DNA from: Gymnorhina tibicen
Lineage: Eukaryota > Chordata > Aves > Passeriformes > Artamidae
DNA length: 64,000 nucleotides
Assembly: GCA_013399875.1 (NCBI GenBank)
Contig: VXAZ01008276.1
Coordinates: forward strand, 880,495 to 944,494
Direction: 5' to 3'
Part shown: piece after piece, positions 25,739-40,199 of the stretch
Layout: each line of letters starts with the position of its first letter
Numbering within the stretch: the stretch's first letter is position 1
The notes under the pieces: generated by a model
Told to the model about the DNA's origin: nothing
The model's input: only the letters and a program-made list of their open reading frames with translations
Databases searched by the model: none
Translations under genes and position numbers: made by a program

Positions 25739-28700
25739 CCAGGACTGGATTCACGCTGCAGGCACTGGGTGCCTTGGAAATGCCACTTCTTTGTGTGTAA
25801 GAAGTCTGCATAAAAAAAGCTGCTAAGCTTTGAAGAGAAGCAGCAGGCAAAGCTGTTACAATACGTGCTTAATTCACAGCAGTGATTGCACTACAACACC
25901 ACAAACTAAGGGAAGCCAGCAGGAGAGGAAACACACAGACATTTGCAGGAATGTTTTGTAAAATTTGGTTCTACATATTGCTTTGGACAATGCAGAGATG
26001 CTTAGTTTTAATTACCATCAGGGCTCTGAGAGCACAGATGGATGCCTGTTAATTAAAGCTAGCAGAGTTCTGTGTAAATTCAAAGAATAAAACAGATAAA
26101 TAAATATTAGCCCCACAAGGACATTCAAAGTAAAAAATGGTAATGAGTTTTGGAAGCAAGGAAGGAAATTGTTGTCAGTGGAAAACAGCCAGCAAAGATA
26201 ATAGACCCCTGCCAGCAGATGACCATCACTAACAACTCTGTCTTACCAGGAAGAAACTTGTCAGCCAAGTCTGCAGATTAGAGGGACAGGCAAAAGCCAG
26301 GCAGATATAGTATATGTATAGACTAATTTAGTCAGGTGTTGTCCGGAATCCAGTGGCAACAGAAGTAGTAATGCAAGTTACCGGAAATGAAAGTAAATTT
26401 TAAAAAATCTAGTCAACATACATGAAACCAGAATAAGCAACTAAAGATTACCAAGAAAAATCATTGCTATGTTTTCAGTAAAAAGGCATGAAATGGGAAA
26501 GCAAGGACAATGAAACATGGACAGTTGGATCAGTCCCCATTACCAATAGTCTCTGCTAAATTTCAACAACTGAGATATCTATATCCTTCTATAGTTAATG
26601 TAGGACTCCAGAAGGGACAGGTTCATAGCCCTGAATACTTAAGTGTTTCAAAAATACGAAACAGGGAATATTAAAGTGGGACAACTTTCACAGACATGAT
26701 TTCATGCCGCATGATTTCTTTTTGACACTGAAAACAAGGACATCAGTTCTAAGGATGGATTCTTGCTAGATCTGCAGTCATCAGCACATCTCCTGAAAGA
26801 GGTCAGCAAACAGCCTGAGCCTGTAGTTACTTTCAATAAACACAAGCCTAAGATGAACCAAAATCATCACAACATCACACCTCAAAGTTGGCAACGGACT
26901 CAAATGTCACTCCACAAACTGCTCTGGGATACAATGTGTTGGCAGAGTCCCACGGCAGCCCCTTAGTTTTGTGTCTTTTGGTAGATTTAGCAAGAAAGGA
27001 TCATGCTGTTCACAGTACACCCCAAAGCAAAACCCTCCCTTCAACACTGTCTTTTTCTGAGCACAGGTGTGACAACTGCAGCTGAGCTGTGTTAGAGGAT
27101 CTGCTTCTGCAGAGAAATAAGCCAAGGAAGACAAGCTTAATATACAGAAATAGATGCATGAATGAAACAAGCTTCCATAAAAATCCAACAGCAACAGACC
27201 AGTCTTGACAGGGAGCATTAATCATTTCCTTAAAATACAAAAGCAGCAATACTTTTTATGGTAAAGACAAATTATTTACTAGGTGAGCATTCCTAGTTAC
27301 ATGCAGCACAAGAAAAACAAGTAAAGTCACAATAATATGGGTGATAATATACATTAGTTATTAAATTGAACTGTATGTTTATGTTATACACAACACATCT
27401 CTGTATTATTTATAAGATAAATGTATAAATAATATTCATTAATTAGTCTACAAATTCTATCAAACTATTTAACAGTAAGGAAATGCCTCATCCTCTTCTA
27501 AAACATTTGTATGGTTTTCTTCTCTACAAGAAACCAGCTAGGGTAATACTGAGATGTAATATCATGTCCTCAGAAGCATTAAAAAACCCCAAAATATCAA
27601 ATGCAGCATCTTGAAATCTTACCCCAGAACAACTATGCAAAACTAAGCTCAAGTATGGCTATTTTAAGTACAGAAACTCTTGAGGTACAGAAACAAGGCT
27701 GAGTAATCATATATAGAAAGGACCCATAAGAAAAAAAAAAAGCATTGATACACAATGCAGTAATTTATTCCAGCAGCTCAAACACTATAGAGAGACTTTC
27801 AAGACCAGCATTGGTCCTTCTGATATTACCCACAAACATCCTCTTCAGCTTCTGTTAAAACTTGTCTACTGGAGAAAGAGAGGAAGATATCAGTAAAAGA
27901 CAGCATGAGACACTGCAGATAGGAAAATTAATTTTAAAGAGAAACTCAAGGAAAAGATGGCTAGGTTTATATTGAGAAATGTAGTCAGACCCCTCCAGTC
28001 CTGGAAAGAGTAAAACACATGACTGCAGCCTTCTCTTTAGGCTAATGGGCTCTGCCGAGAAGCAGGGCGTGTTTGCAGGGGCAGAGCACGGTGCTAATGC
28101 AGCTCTGCTGTCTCTGGGACCCGCCTCGTTAAGCACTGCCCTGTGTAGGCACATGCTAAATGCTCCTGGACAACAGCCACTACTGCTCTCCCATGCGCCT
28201 CTGAACAGAGCTGAACTTTTGCATTTAACATAGCATTTTTGAAATCTGAACACAGCAAAGCAGCCAAATAACTCACAAAAAGTCAAAAGCCAGGAAGACT
28301 GAAAACCTACTAATTTCTCCAGCATTAAAGCACAATTTAAGAAATTTCCATACACAGCATTTGTAGATTGTTCTTTGTCATCAGTTTTCAATAATGTATG
28401 TACTGCTGTTACACAGTAACAATTACTACCTCCACACATTATTTGCCAAATATTAATTATTCTCTTTTAAATGTGGTTCTTACAGAAATTATTTGTAACT
28501 ACTTCATCCTGTGACACTGCAGAGCTATACAAGTCATTCGTTTCAGCAGCATCTTTGTCAAGCTATTTTGATTGTGCCCGCAAATCTCAGAACTAAACGC
28601 TCCAAACAAAGGATTGGCACCTTATTGGTTCTCACCTTTGACTCAATCTGAAGCCCTGTTGAGGATGACTTCCAGATTTCAACAATTAACACAGACAAAA

Positions 28701-31700
28701 CATTTTATTAGCCTGCCTTGTCATTCTCCCCATGACCTGTTAACCACTAACAAGTGGCAGAGCCCTGACAAACTCAGAGCGATGTTACAGATGCTGGGAC
28801 AAGAACACCTTCAGGAAGTGCAATCTGGAAGATGTGGCTGCTTCATTCCTGGGGGAATGATTACATTTTACAGAGTGCCTAACCGTCCTTGAGGCAGGAG
28901 CTAATGACCACTTCAATCTGAATGCTCTAATTAGGAGGTTATAAAGCCAAGGTCTTTTTTGCCCACCCTTTTCTGAGCCTCATCCCCACAGTAAAAGCTA
29001 GATTTGAGATACAGAAGGCCACGACCTTACCCCTCCAAAGCCCACTTGTACTGATGGCTAGGAATATCTACAGCCAAGAAAGGAATCAACCTGCAACCTA
29101 TCCATGGGCACTCCAACAGCTTGGCCATCTCACCAAGTACAGCCTGGAAACACTGCTTGGCATCCCTGGGAGTAGAAACTGCATCTCCGCAATGTGCACG
29201 CCTGATGTGGCTCCAAGGAAGGGCAGATGGGCAAGGCACAGCTCAGCCCTACCATTTCCAGAGGTTAGCAGTGCACCTCCCTTTCAGTCTGCTGGAGCAC
29301 CATGTGTCTTGCCCTTGATGCCCACGCTGGAGCAGTTACCTACTGTCACACATAACCTGCATACTGCACAGCCCATTTCAGGGCCAGCCATCCTCATCTT
29401 CAGTTCTACACCACGCTCCTGGGGCCAGGGACCCAAACACAGTGCTGTAGCAGCCCACGTTTGAACGTGCACCACCCTAACATGTCATTTTACAGTACAG
29501 AGTTTCAACATCAAGCTTGCTTGACAGGTTGCCAGCCCTGCCTCTGTGTCCCAGGCACTCAGCCCCTTCCTCCATCCACCCACACCTCTGAGGTGCACAC
29601 CCCTGCCTGCCAGCCACGTGACCAGTGCTCACAAGATTGGTGACATAATCTAGGTTCAAAGCGGATTATTTTTAACTCAGGCCCCCACTCACTGATCTAA
29701 TTTATAGCATAACATTACAACAGTTGTACCAACACAGTTTGTGGGGCAGGGAGCCACAGCCAGGCACAAGCAGAGAGGAAGAACAGCTGGAGCTGCAGGA
29801 AACAAGGTTACTGCAGAGGCCAAGAACTGTGGCTTCAGAGGTGGCCAAGTGCCACGTCCTGTCCTTTTTCTCCCCAAGATAGAGGACATTTTCTTCTAAT
29901 TAACCAGCAACCGGAAATTAAATTTACATATCTCTGCCTGTTTCTACTGAGTTCTTCTGCAAGTCAGCAATTCTCCTGAGTTAAAGTAATCCACTAATTC
30001 TAAGCAGTGAATCCTCAAGGTCCAGAAACTGCTTCTAAGGACTCTAAAAGGAGAAACTAAGGTCATGCATTTTTAGGTTTAGTCAATAGCAATAAATTTA
30101 CTGGTCAGAGGTCCATATTTCCATGGATCACAGACAGAAAGGGTTTAAACCCACTGTTTTTAAGTAAAAATACCCAAGAACTGTGCTAGCAATAAGCTGG
30201 GTTGCAGATTTCCCTTATCTGCTGACATCTCTGGCTTTCTAATGTCAATCTCTCTACTGCTTAAGTGTTTCAACTGTTTTCTTCTTTACTGTTCACTCTA
30301 CAGTTTCATTTTCTTCACACAACTCTTAACCTTTCTTGCTGATTCAGGGCTGCAGAGCGCAGCGTCCATGCAGCTCACAAACTGGATGGACATAAATACT
30401 GCGGATCACGTCAGGGCTCCTGGCATCACTTGTAATTCAGCCATTTGATACATTTGACCAACCAAGCTAAAAGCAATGATTCAAAGAACTTGGGCTCCCC
30501 TGCACAACACCGACACAGAAGAGCAGTTTGGATTCTGGCCATTCATCACTCTAAACCAAGCAGGAGACATGAATCTCCCTGCTAGTTATGACATTAATCA
30601 GGTTACCCAACAGTCCCCCAATTAACACCATCTTCCCATACTCCTTTAACACAGTAGCACCACACCAAGGAAGACAGTGGCTTGAACTGCCTACTTGACT
30701 TAGCTCCCCACTCCTAAAAGAGCCACAACAAAAGCTGATGGCAAATAGCTTACCTGCTCACATCCCAGCTTCATTCTCCTCCATACTTGCAGTCCAGGTT
30801 CATGGCTACACCAAGCACTTGTCCATGCACACATTTTGAGAAGGAAAAAAGACTACAGCCACTTCATATTGTCAGAGCAGTGTTTGGGATCACATTAAGT
30901 GAGACTAAATTCAGATCAACTTCTTAAATAGCTCATCCCTAACCTATGAGGCAATCCCTCTGCACAGCACATGAGCCAGGAGCACAGGTAGCTCTGCTAC
31001 TCTGCAGCTCTCAGGCAGCCCCTTGCCAAGGACAAGATAAGCCAGAAGGCAGCACATCTGGCAGAGCTTTCCCAGGAAAAGAAATGCTGCTTCAGTGAAA
31101 GAAAGGCTCAAAATTGGTAGATAACAACAGGCCAGAGAATGGATAGTACCCAACCCTAATGTGGATCAACTGAAATAAGGTGTTGCAAGCTAATACTCAA
31201 TACCCAGAATTTCAGCCAAAATTTTTAATCTAGTGCTAATGATTTGAAAAAGCACAGATGTCCATTGCTGTGTACCAGCCTGAGGACACTATTTGCACAA
31301 GCAATAGTTTAATCTCAAAAAATACATATGGGCAAAGGGAAATATTCCTGTTTACCAATTAACAGATAATTTACATAACTACTACTGCAGTTACTACTAC
31401 TACAACCCCTCCCCAATTAAAATTAATGAAGAGACCCTTTCCCTCTGTCCCTCTTCACAGTGGATATGCCTTTAGTAGCTGTTGCCTTTATCTTGTTTTG
31501 AGTCAGATACGAATGATCTTTACTTAGCACTCTAAATCAGCCCTGAATATACCCTTTGATAAGACTGTTTTTTCCCAATTATATCCATTACTGTTAGTCA
31601 TCTGTTTCTTTCACTTATTCTGGATCTTGTCATATGCTCTTAACATAAATGGAGTTTTGCCATTGATTTCAGCAACAATAAAGTAGGAAAAAGCATTAGT

Positions 31701-33055
31701 CACAACACAGCATGGTCTGAGAGCACCAAATCATAAGGCCCAACACAAATGCTCCTTGTATCCAATTTATTTCTCATTACAGTGATGGAACCAGAAGCTC
31801 AGGCCTTTCCTCCTCCCCTCCTTCCAAGTAGCTCTGTGCAATGAGAAACTAAACCCTGCATAAGGTCCATCACAAAAGTGCCAAAGGATTGTTCTGGGGG
31901 ATATTGCAGATGAGGCATTCCCCATAAGAAATCAGTGAGAGCCACCTCTCCAATGCACCAGTGTCAGTGCCCTAGCTCTACTCTAACACACTCATTTGCA
32001 TTTCCATCCTCAAATACTAAATTCTAATTTTGAGATTTTCAAATGCCTAAAGTCAGAAAGTTCATATTTTCTGACTTCAGATGTATTTTTTGAAATTATA
32101 GCCAAAAGAAAGACCTGGCAAGATAGACATAGACGAAACAGTATTTAATAAGCTACTGCTATATAATAAATAAGTTCATACATTGCACAGTACTTTTGTG
32201 GGATTAACTGTTGTAAAAGGCACTGCCAAAAGTCAAGCCAGCTATGTAGATACTACTCTAACTTCTAGAGCAGAATGCAGCAGCACAAGTCCTATGCAAA
32301 TACCTAGGTATATATTGTTCTGTTCCAATAAAAATGGAGATGACTACATGATTTCAATAACTAACCGTACTTAGAACTTCTGGAGGCACAAATTCAACCC
32401 AGAAATTCTTTTCCTCCTGCAGATTTAAGAGTATTTCAGCAGAAAAGACTTAACTATATATCTGCTCTGAACAGATATCAAGCATTTAGTGGGCCTATTT
32501 GAAAGAAGTCAGATTGAGACAGCAGTTGACAGAGTACTTAATCCACTGTAAATCAAGTATCAATGAAACCTTTCCCTGAAGATTAAGTTTCATATTTGGT
32601 ACATCAGCAGATTTTTATCCAGATACTGGTGTTGAAAAAACAGTTTCCTAGTTAGGGCAATTATTGATAAGTTCTGCAAACAAACTCTGGTGTTTCCCCA
32701 CTGAATTACCTTGGTGCTTTCAGATATTCTTGGAATGAAAGGTATTTTAATGACTTTTATTCACATTGCTTTTCATCTACAAATACACATGTCATGAATA
32801 AGAGCAACAACATATGCAAAATATGTACAGACTCTTATTCAACAATACCAAGAAGAGTACAAAGAAGCCCTATTTCACTGGGTTTTAAAAATAAAGTGAC
32901 TTCACACAAAAACACCGTGGTACAAAAAAGCAGCAGAATCAATCTCAAAGCAGATACATAGAATAAAGATTAAATCTAGGGACAAAATTGGATTGCTTGA
33001 AATACTGCTATACTAAATACTAGATTTAGAAAATAAAAACATACAAAATTTAAAG
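25739..33055. other. Intergenic DNA
   Basis: No gene recognised apart from the anonymous open frame at 27.9-28.4 kb. The segment at about 29.05-29.60 kb is more GC-rich, with overlapping frames on both strands that look compositional. A strongly AT-rich segment lies at about 27.33-27.48 kb. Confidence 0.55.
27855..28439 (-). other. Unidentified ATG-initiated open frame (194 codons)
   Basis: It begins with ATG at 28439-28437 and is open for 194 codons in DNA of ordinary composition. The translation is rich in Cys, Leu, Ser and Phe, with no recognised domain and no clear signal peptide. A frame of this length is close to what chance allows in 64 kb. No splice or promoter support is visible. 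Confidence 0.15.
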
Positions 33056-33130
33056 TGCCCCTGCCCATGGCAGGGGGACTGGAACTAGATGATCTCTAAG
33101 GTCCCTTCCAACCCAAACCATTCTACGATA
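33056..33130 (+). mobile_element. Very short CR1 3'-end fragment
   Basis: The segment 'actagatgatctctaagg' followed by 'tcccttccaacccaaacc' and 'attctacgata' is a near-consensus CR1 terminus. It ends at one degenerate copy of the 8-base terminal repeat. Only about 75 bases remain, typical of severe 5' truncation. It is less diverged than the other copies here, so probably younger. Confidence 0.93.
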
Positions 33131-33399
33131 ATTATATATTGAACTTAATATTGCTTTTCATGTTTTTCAGAATGCAAAAGAAATGTGATGTTCAGTATGT
33201 GTGTTATAAACTATCTAAAAAATGCATTCAGATTTGATCTGTAGCCCAGTCCTGAAGCACATGCAAGATTTGCTATAGTGCACATTGACTAGATTACTGA
33301 TGTGGTTTAATTCACGTTATTTACAAGTGGGAGAGCTTGACAATAAGTAGAAAACAAATTACACAAGTTTATTACACCCTCCCTCTCACTTACACCAAC

Positions 33400-33725
33400 G
33401 AGTGATTGTAATGAGAGTTATAATCACGGGAGATTTAAAGAGATGGACACACAACTGCGCTGCTGGTTCAGCATCCAGAAGCACAACATACGCCCCACGT
33501 ATTGATGAGGGTACATTACGTGCAGACACAGTTGTTTGCAAAGCACCGGCACAGCACCGCGCAGGCCTCCCTCTCTCGAGGCCCATCTGCATATGTGACT
33601 GTGTCACTCGTTTGGGCCCCATCACCGAGCGCCTTCAGCAGGGCCGCGCCGCACAAACAGCGCGGAACCCGAGCAGACGGCTCCTGACTCCTGGAAGATG
33701 ATGCGTTCCTGGAACCGGCACCCAA
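33400..33725. promoter_or_regulatory. Isolated CpG-rich patch
   Basis: CpG is frequent from about 33480 to 33725 (for example GCCGCGCCGC, CCACGTATT, TTACGTGC), while the DNA on both sides is AT-rich and CpG-poor. No coding match was recognised. A weak CpG island or a decayed element are both possible. Confidence 0.35.
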
Positions 33726-36700
33726 CGTGCATTAAAGATCACTTGATTTCACAGAAATTTGGTGTTGCATTGTTCATTAGGCTGCCATAGATGTTTAGTA
33801 CCTCACAGTTAGCTAGAAACAGCTTTATTCCACAGTTGTGTTCCATAATCTCACTTTTCCTTTCCCTTATTCCCTTCTCAAACAATCCAAACAACCTTAG
33901 CTATATCTAACACTGGACCTGGGGAGGGTAGAGCTAGCACAAGGCTACTTTGAACCATGCAGATTCAAATCAATTTGGAAGAAGTACTACCCTTTTTGGA
34001 AAGTATTCATTCCAAAAACCCAGAAGAATCCATAAGAATCTGGTAATTGTAAGAATCTGAAAATGATGCACAGAATCCAGAAGTTAGTCCTCCTCTAAGA
34101 AGGAAATGATTAGGCAATATTTCAACTTGATTATCCACGGGAAAATTCTTGATTTAAAGATTTTCACATGAGGAGAATCAAGTTACATAACTTCTAAAAG
34201 GAGAGGAAACCACATAAGATACATTAATATAGCCTATTGTTACGTATCTATACTCTTAAGCATTCACTATGCTAAAGTTTTAACTTCAAGAACCTTGTAT
34301 AGAAAAACTTTGGGATATTATCTCTGAAATAGATTCCAGAGAGCAGAGCTCTTTCTATGGAAAATGGCTAATCCCAAGAGCTTTTTAAATTAGTTTTTAA
34401 TTCATGTATTCTTAAAATGCACTCCAGTAACGTATTTGATTCTCACTTTCTTGCTACCACTAGGTACCACATCCTAGGTTCACAGCCAGCACACTGGAAG
34501 TTTTCTAGAAAATAAGAGTAGTGCTTTTCAGAGAAAAATTTCCAGCCAGCTAGTCTTGGATTTGGCATGGTCATAAATCTGATGAGCTTCATTCAAAAAT
34601 ATTCATCCTTCACTGAACTAAGGCCATTCATTTCTCAGCCTCATCAAATAACCAGCTGATTTTGTTATATTACCTACTGAACATTTCTGCTTCCCAGCAG
34701 AAGATCTAAACTTGCCACTGAAATAGAGGTACTCAGTAAAAATCAGACACATTGTCTAATGAGTCAGTGCATGGCCCATTTCAGCTGATGCCCTGCCTGT
34801 CATTTCACACACCGAAATGCAGGGCATTTTGTGCTGAATATATTTAAGAATATAATACACAATCAAATCTGAATCCTGATGCATGGCAATAATGGGAGCA
34901 TCCTTTTTAGTCATTTCATTCAATCAATCTGCATATTAAAGACTCTTTTCAAGATTTTAACAGTGAAAAAACACAGGATGAATAGTCATAGCCCCTCAGA
35001 ATAGCATTTCAGAAAGCATATTCCAATACCCAAATCTCTCTGTTCACATGCCAAAAATCAGGCATGTGCAAGCCAAAACGGGTATGGAGGTAACAAGGAC
35101 TGGGCTGCACCTGCCCTGTCTGAAGTTGACTTCCTGGTTTTCCTTCAGGGACTCCAGGAAGAGTATTTCCTCTGTGGTCTGAACAGATTTTTCTATCACC
35201 AGAGCCAGCCTGAGCTAGTACTGAGGTGACTGCCAAGGCCATCTCTTAACTGGATGAGGCTGTGATCCATTACTGAAACAAATATTGCAAGTGAACTTGA
35301 TAGATCAGCTGTTTAGCTTGTTGCTTCCACTTCCCAAGCAGCTGCAGCTCTTCCCAAACTCACTGTATTGATTTTCTGACAACAAATGTCACTACAGTGA
35401 AATCATGATGAAGCAGCAGATAAGAAAGCAAGAGTGCCAGATCAGCAATACCAATTCTCACAACACCTTAGAAACAACAGGAGTGTTCAGAAAGCCAACT
35501 ACTTTTATAAAAAAGAAAAATAAAATATTTTTGGAAATACAGGGCAAAATCCTGTTTTCCCTTTATGTGAAGAACTCTAGTTTCAGTGTATGAGGTGATA
35601 CTAAATTCCTGCTAGGGCCAGAATTGTTCCTGTGACCGTAAAAGCTCCATATCAGGAAATTTGTCAACACTACCCTTGCTGCCTGGGCACAGATTGCTGT
35701 AAAACTCTGTGTGAGAACAACTGTGAAACAATTGCCAGAGATGTTGCTAGGATGTGGCAGAGCTCCAGACTGGTGCAAGTGCTGGGGCACGTACTGCTCC
35801 GAACTTGGCTGCAGAGCAAAGCGTGCAACTTACAGGGGCATCTAGGGCAGGATGAAGTGTCAGAAAGTGAAGCAAGCCAAACCCCAGAAACAAGGCAAGG
35901 CTGAAGCAAAATTCAACACACCTGGAAGCAATGATTAGGTATTTCAACTCCGTTTTGGGGTGGGGGAGGATACACTTCAAAGACCGCTCAGCCTAACAGG
36001 AGGGAAGAAGCATTGTTACAATGCAATATGCTTTATTAAAACAAGATGATACATCTATACAAAAAGCATATTTGCACCTCTTTACCTAGCCTCTTCTGTA
36101 AATCCAAACTCTGTCATGCCATACCTCAAATCCCAGTCCTAGTTTTCAGAAATTCATTTTGAGTCTGATGCATGATAAGACCTTGCCATTAGGTGTAAAA
36201 ATCAAACTTATCTCCATTCTCATTCTTAAGCTACCATGTCTTCAGTGGCCTGCTCATGCACCACTTGTTCCCTAAATGCTTTACATTAGCATAGAAATGC
36301 TTCCTCTAAATTATCTTAGTTCCTTTTTTTACTTAAGAGGGGTTTATGTGAAAATTAAATGTCTGTGAGTTAAGACCATATTCTAATCCTAATGCAATAA
36401 TACTTTTTACTGAGCATAGGTTTTTAAATTAAGAATATGTTACATCAATGAACTAAATTTACCTGTGTCTAACCACGTCCTGATCCTGCAGCCACTGAAC
36501 AACCTCTTGCAGCCCTGGCCCTGCCCCTGAGAATGTGTTCATCACACAGGCCAAGCCTGGACAGTTGGAATGCAAATATATGTGCAATTAGCAACATTGC
36601 TGGACCATTTTAAAAACCTTCTGAAAACACATTCTTAAGTGATTCACTGTATTTTTATGGCTTTTTTCTCACAGACATCGGCTCAGAAACCTTGCTTATT

Positions 36701-38289
36701 CTCAGGGGATTAGGACAGAAAGCCAAACAGGCTCCCTTTCAGGCACAGAGCACTGTAGACTTCTCATGGCTGTTTTAAGTCCTAACTGGCCCTATCTGGG
36801 GTCGTCAGAAACCCATAGAACTGTCCTGGAGCAGCATGACCTGTTCCACCTGTCCTCACCACAACCTCTCCCTGCAGAGAAGCTTCACTTAGAAAGAAAT
36901 GTCACACACAAGCTCTGAGCTGCCTCTCTCAGGCCACACTGCCACTAGAAGAGTTCAGATTTTAAGGCTAAGTACATGAACGATGAAGGCAAATAGATCT
37001 GCATCTGTGAGGTATCCAGTGGCCTGAAAAAATAGAGTTTTGTACATACATAATGATGCCAGTGTGCTGCATTTTTGTCACTATTACAGTCCAATAAATG
37101 CTAGAGATACATTGCTTTCACTGAAGTACAGAAAGCCAAGTTAGAAACAGTAATAGCTTTGGATAATGAGGTATTTACTATTTGTGTTAGAATAACCATA
37201 TGTCAAACAAACCTTTTAGACAATAACATGGTCTATTGTGCCAAACATGTTATCATCTCCTCACTGCCCCACTTGTTCATCAATTCCCAGAGTACCCAGC
37301 ACAGCCTTGTACCAAAGGATGCTAATACATTCTCTAATAGCCAGTGTGGGTACAGGAAGTTTATTCACATCTGGGTATCATGGGATACTCCCCCTTCTCC
37401 CTCCAAACCCACCCATTTAACATAGAAGTAGAATGCCCATCACCAGCAGCCTGCAAAGTGAGCCCTTTATACATAAGTCAGAGAAGAAATAAGAAGAGTG
37501 GGCATCTTGATTTAGCTTCAGTAACCTAATGCAGAAGAACTGCTGGGAACACTTGAGATAATTGTCTTAATTATAGAACAAAAGTACTAAATAGTTATGA
37601 GGGATTTTCTTAAAACACAAACCATTTTAAATGCATCATCTGCCTGTGCATTTAGCTACCCTTTCTCTAAAATTATGTTTAGATTTTTCATTTCTTCCAT
37701 TCCACCTTCCCACAGGGATAAATTCAGCCAAAAAGGCTTTTGTAATACCCAAAAGGCTATTACATGTTGCCTGTAAGTTAAGGCAAGAAAATACAAGGTT
37801 TACATGTGAGAATAATTTATGTCTATTGTTTTAACCAGGAGTTACGGCATATAGGGACACACATTCATGGTGCTCAGAGCAGTATAAAGGACTTCAGCTG
37901 TAAGCCCACACACACGCATTTTCTCAGCATCTCCTATACAGAGACTGATAAGTGAAAATGAGGAGCCATTACAAGATGCTGTACCAAGATCTGAAGCCCG
38001 TAGTGAGGAAAAGTCATTGATTTCTTGATATGATTTAAGGAATCTGTCTAAGTAAACTTTACAGGCTGTGCCACAGCCAAAGCCAGCAATTGTGAAATGT
38101 TAAATTTCAAAATAATTCTTCGTTCAGATAAAGTGACAAAGATAAATGGCTGGCTACCACTCAGAGCAAAGCACTTACCCAATTTATTCATTATGAAAGG
38201 ACTAATTAAGCATCAGGGAGCCTGATCACCATTCTGAATGGGACAGGAGCGAGACAAAAGCTCACCTGAGCAGGAGGGATGAGAGGTCA
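33726..38289. other. Intergenic DNA
   Basis: AT-rich, with no gene, RNA or clear repeat recognised. Confidence 0.55.
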
Positions 38290-39500
38290 GGACAGCCATG
38301 CCCATTTCAGAAAGACAAAGAGAAACAGACACATTCTGTAATTCATCTGTGATGCAGGCATGGGATAGGACCAACAGATACACTAAAAGACTCCACATTA
38401 AACCCCAACAAGACATAAAAATGGCAAGGAAATGCATACAAATTTTTCTGTCAGTATATGTGTGCAAGATCAACTCTAAAGCCTCTCCTTACATGCCTGA
38501 GCATTGCATGTCCCTGGAGAGGTGGACAAAGGCAGGTGTGCTCAGGTATCCAGAGGTCAGCAGGAGATGGTGCCAGTGGGGATCAGCAGCACCACGCAGC
38601 CCACAGTGGTGTGCCAGCATTCCACGGCACAGACAGGAGCCCAATGCCCCTACAGCAGCAGAGCACCCCAAGAGCCTCAACCCAACAGCCCAGACAAACA
38701 ACAAATTCACTTATCACACCTTCCCCAGACGAGTTTGCTTCAAGCTTCAGCCTCTCTCGCTCCCAGCCCAAAACAACCGTCCCAGAGCCCTGTTGTCACC
38801 AACAACAGGCTGCTGGTGCTCATCTCCAGCACAGCTCAGCAGCCGGTGCTCCCAAATCAGCCCCACCCTCACGGCCAAGGCTCACTGAGGGGGTGTCCCA
38901 GTGCCACAGCCACCCACACCCTCGCAGCCCCCACAGCTCACCTCCACCAGCTCCATCGGTCCCGAGGCGCCTGGCGGGCCGTGGCTCCTGCCCGGTGCAG
39001 CCACCTGCATCGCTCCTGAGTGTTGTCCTTGCTCCAGCGCACTCGAGAGCCTCCTTAGTCCCAGCTGGTGCTCTTCCATGTGGTTCATCAACTCTTTACA
39101 CGTGTGCCTGAGCACAGCAGCCCCACCACCTCTCCCCGCTGGATAATATTCCAATTTTCCCGCAGTTTTGGTGACATCCCCACAGCTCAGGGCACAGCAA
39201 GGCCTCAGCACCAGAAAGGGCTTTAGCTCGGGTGCCTTCCAGCAGGCTCACGTTAGTCCTAGGGGAGCACAGATACTCAGAGCCTGCAGCAGCCCTTCCC
39301 ATCAACGATACTTGTGGCAAAGCCACACCACCCCCAGAGCAACTCCTCTCTGGCATTTATCCTCCCTGGAGCCCACACTCCCCCAGGAGAGCTCCTTCAG
39401 CACTGCCCCTGCGAGGCTGATGGCACATGGCAGCCCCCTGGCCCGGCAGGGCACAGGCAGAAATAACAAGGCACAGAGCAGACTTCAGCTTCCATCTCCT
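38290..39500. other. GC-rich block with overlapping open frames, identity unknown
   Basis: About 1 kb of GC-rich sequence in which several frames on both strands lack stops for 60-217 codons (longest on plus, 38458-39111). The translations are rich in Pro, Ser, His and Gln. No frame stands out, none begins with a convincing initiator and I recognise no domain. The openness probably reflects base composition. A GC-rich decayed mobile element or a non-coding RNA exon are alternatives. Confidence 0.35.
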
Positions 39501-40199
39501 TTTGCCAAGAAACTGTTACCTGTCTGTGAGGGGGGAAGGTTGAGTAGCACAACCCCCTAACAACTTTCAGGTGTCGCTTTTCTAGATCAGGTTCATTAAC
39601 TTTCCTCATTAACACCTGCAGGGCACCACCTCCTGAAAGGCAGTGGCTGACTCTCTGGTGTGGTGTGAGATACATTTCCTATCTAAAGTAAAATAAAAGG
39701 AGGGGGGCTTGTGTGTGTGTAAGCTGTGCCCTGGGATGAGGGTTCCTGAGCTAAAATAATACAGCAGGTATTCTCTGGGCAGCAGCCACAACACTGCGCT
39801 TTCACAATGTATATTTTTACCTCTGCTCAGCATGAAAGGACATGTAATTAGGGACCAGATGTTAAACTCTTACAAAATCAAAGTGGTCAGCATGGGCTGC
39901 TGTGTGCTTATTCCAGTAGAGGAGCAGAGAAACACAAAGAACTGTTTTCCACCACTTACTCTTTACCACTGTACCTCTTTGAAGCAGGTATCCTGTATCG
40001 TTGACAGCTCTGGCAGTTGTGGTGGAGCTACAGACAGTGAGGCAGGTGAAAAGCACGTGACCCCAAGGAGGTCAGCAGGCTTCACCCCCGAGCTCTGCTC
40101 TGGCAGTCAGAACTTTCTCACTGCTTCATGAGCTGAAAGACCCCCGACCCCAACCACCCCCATATGGCACTGGCGGTGTCTGATGTAGCCACCACATCT

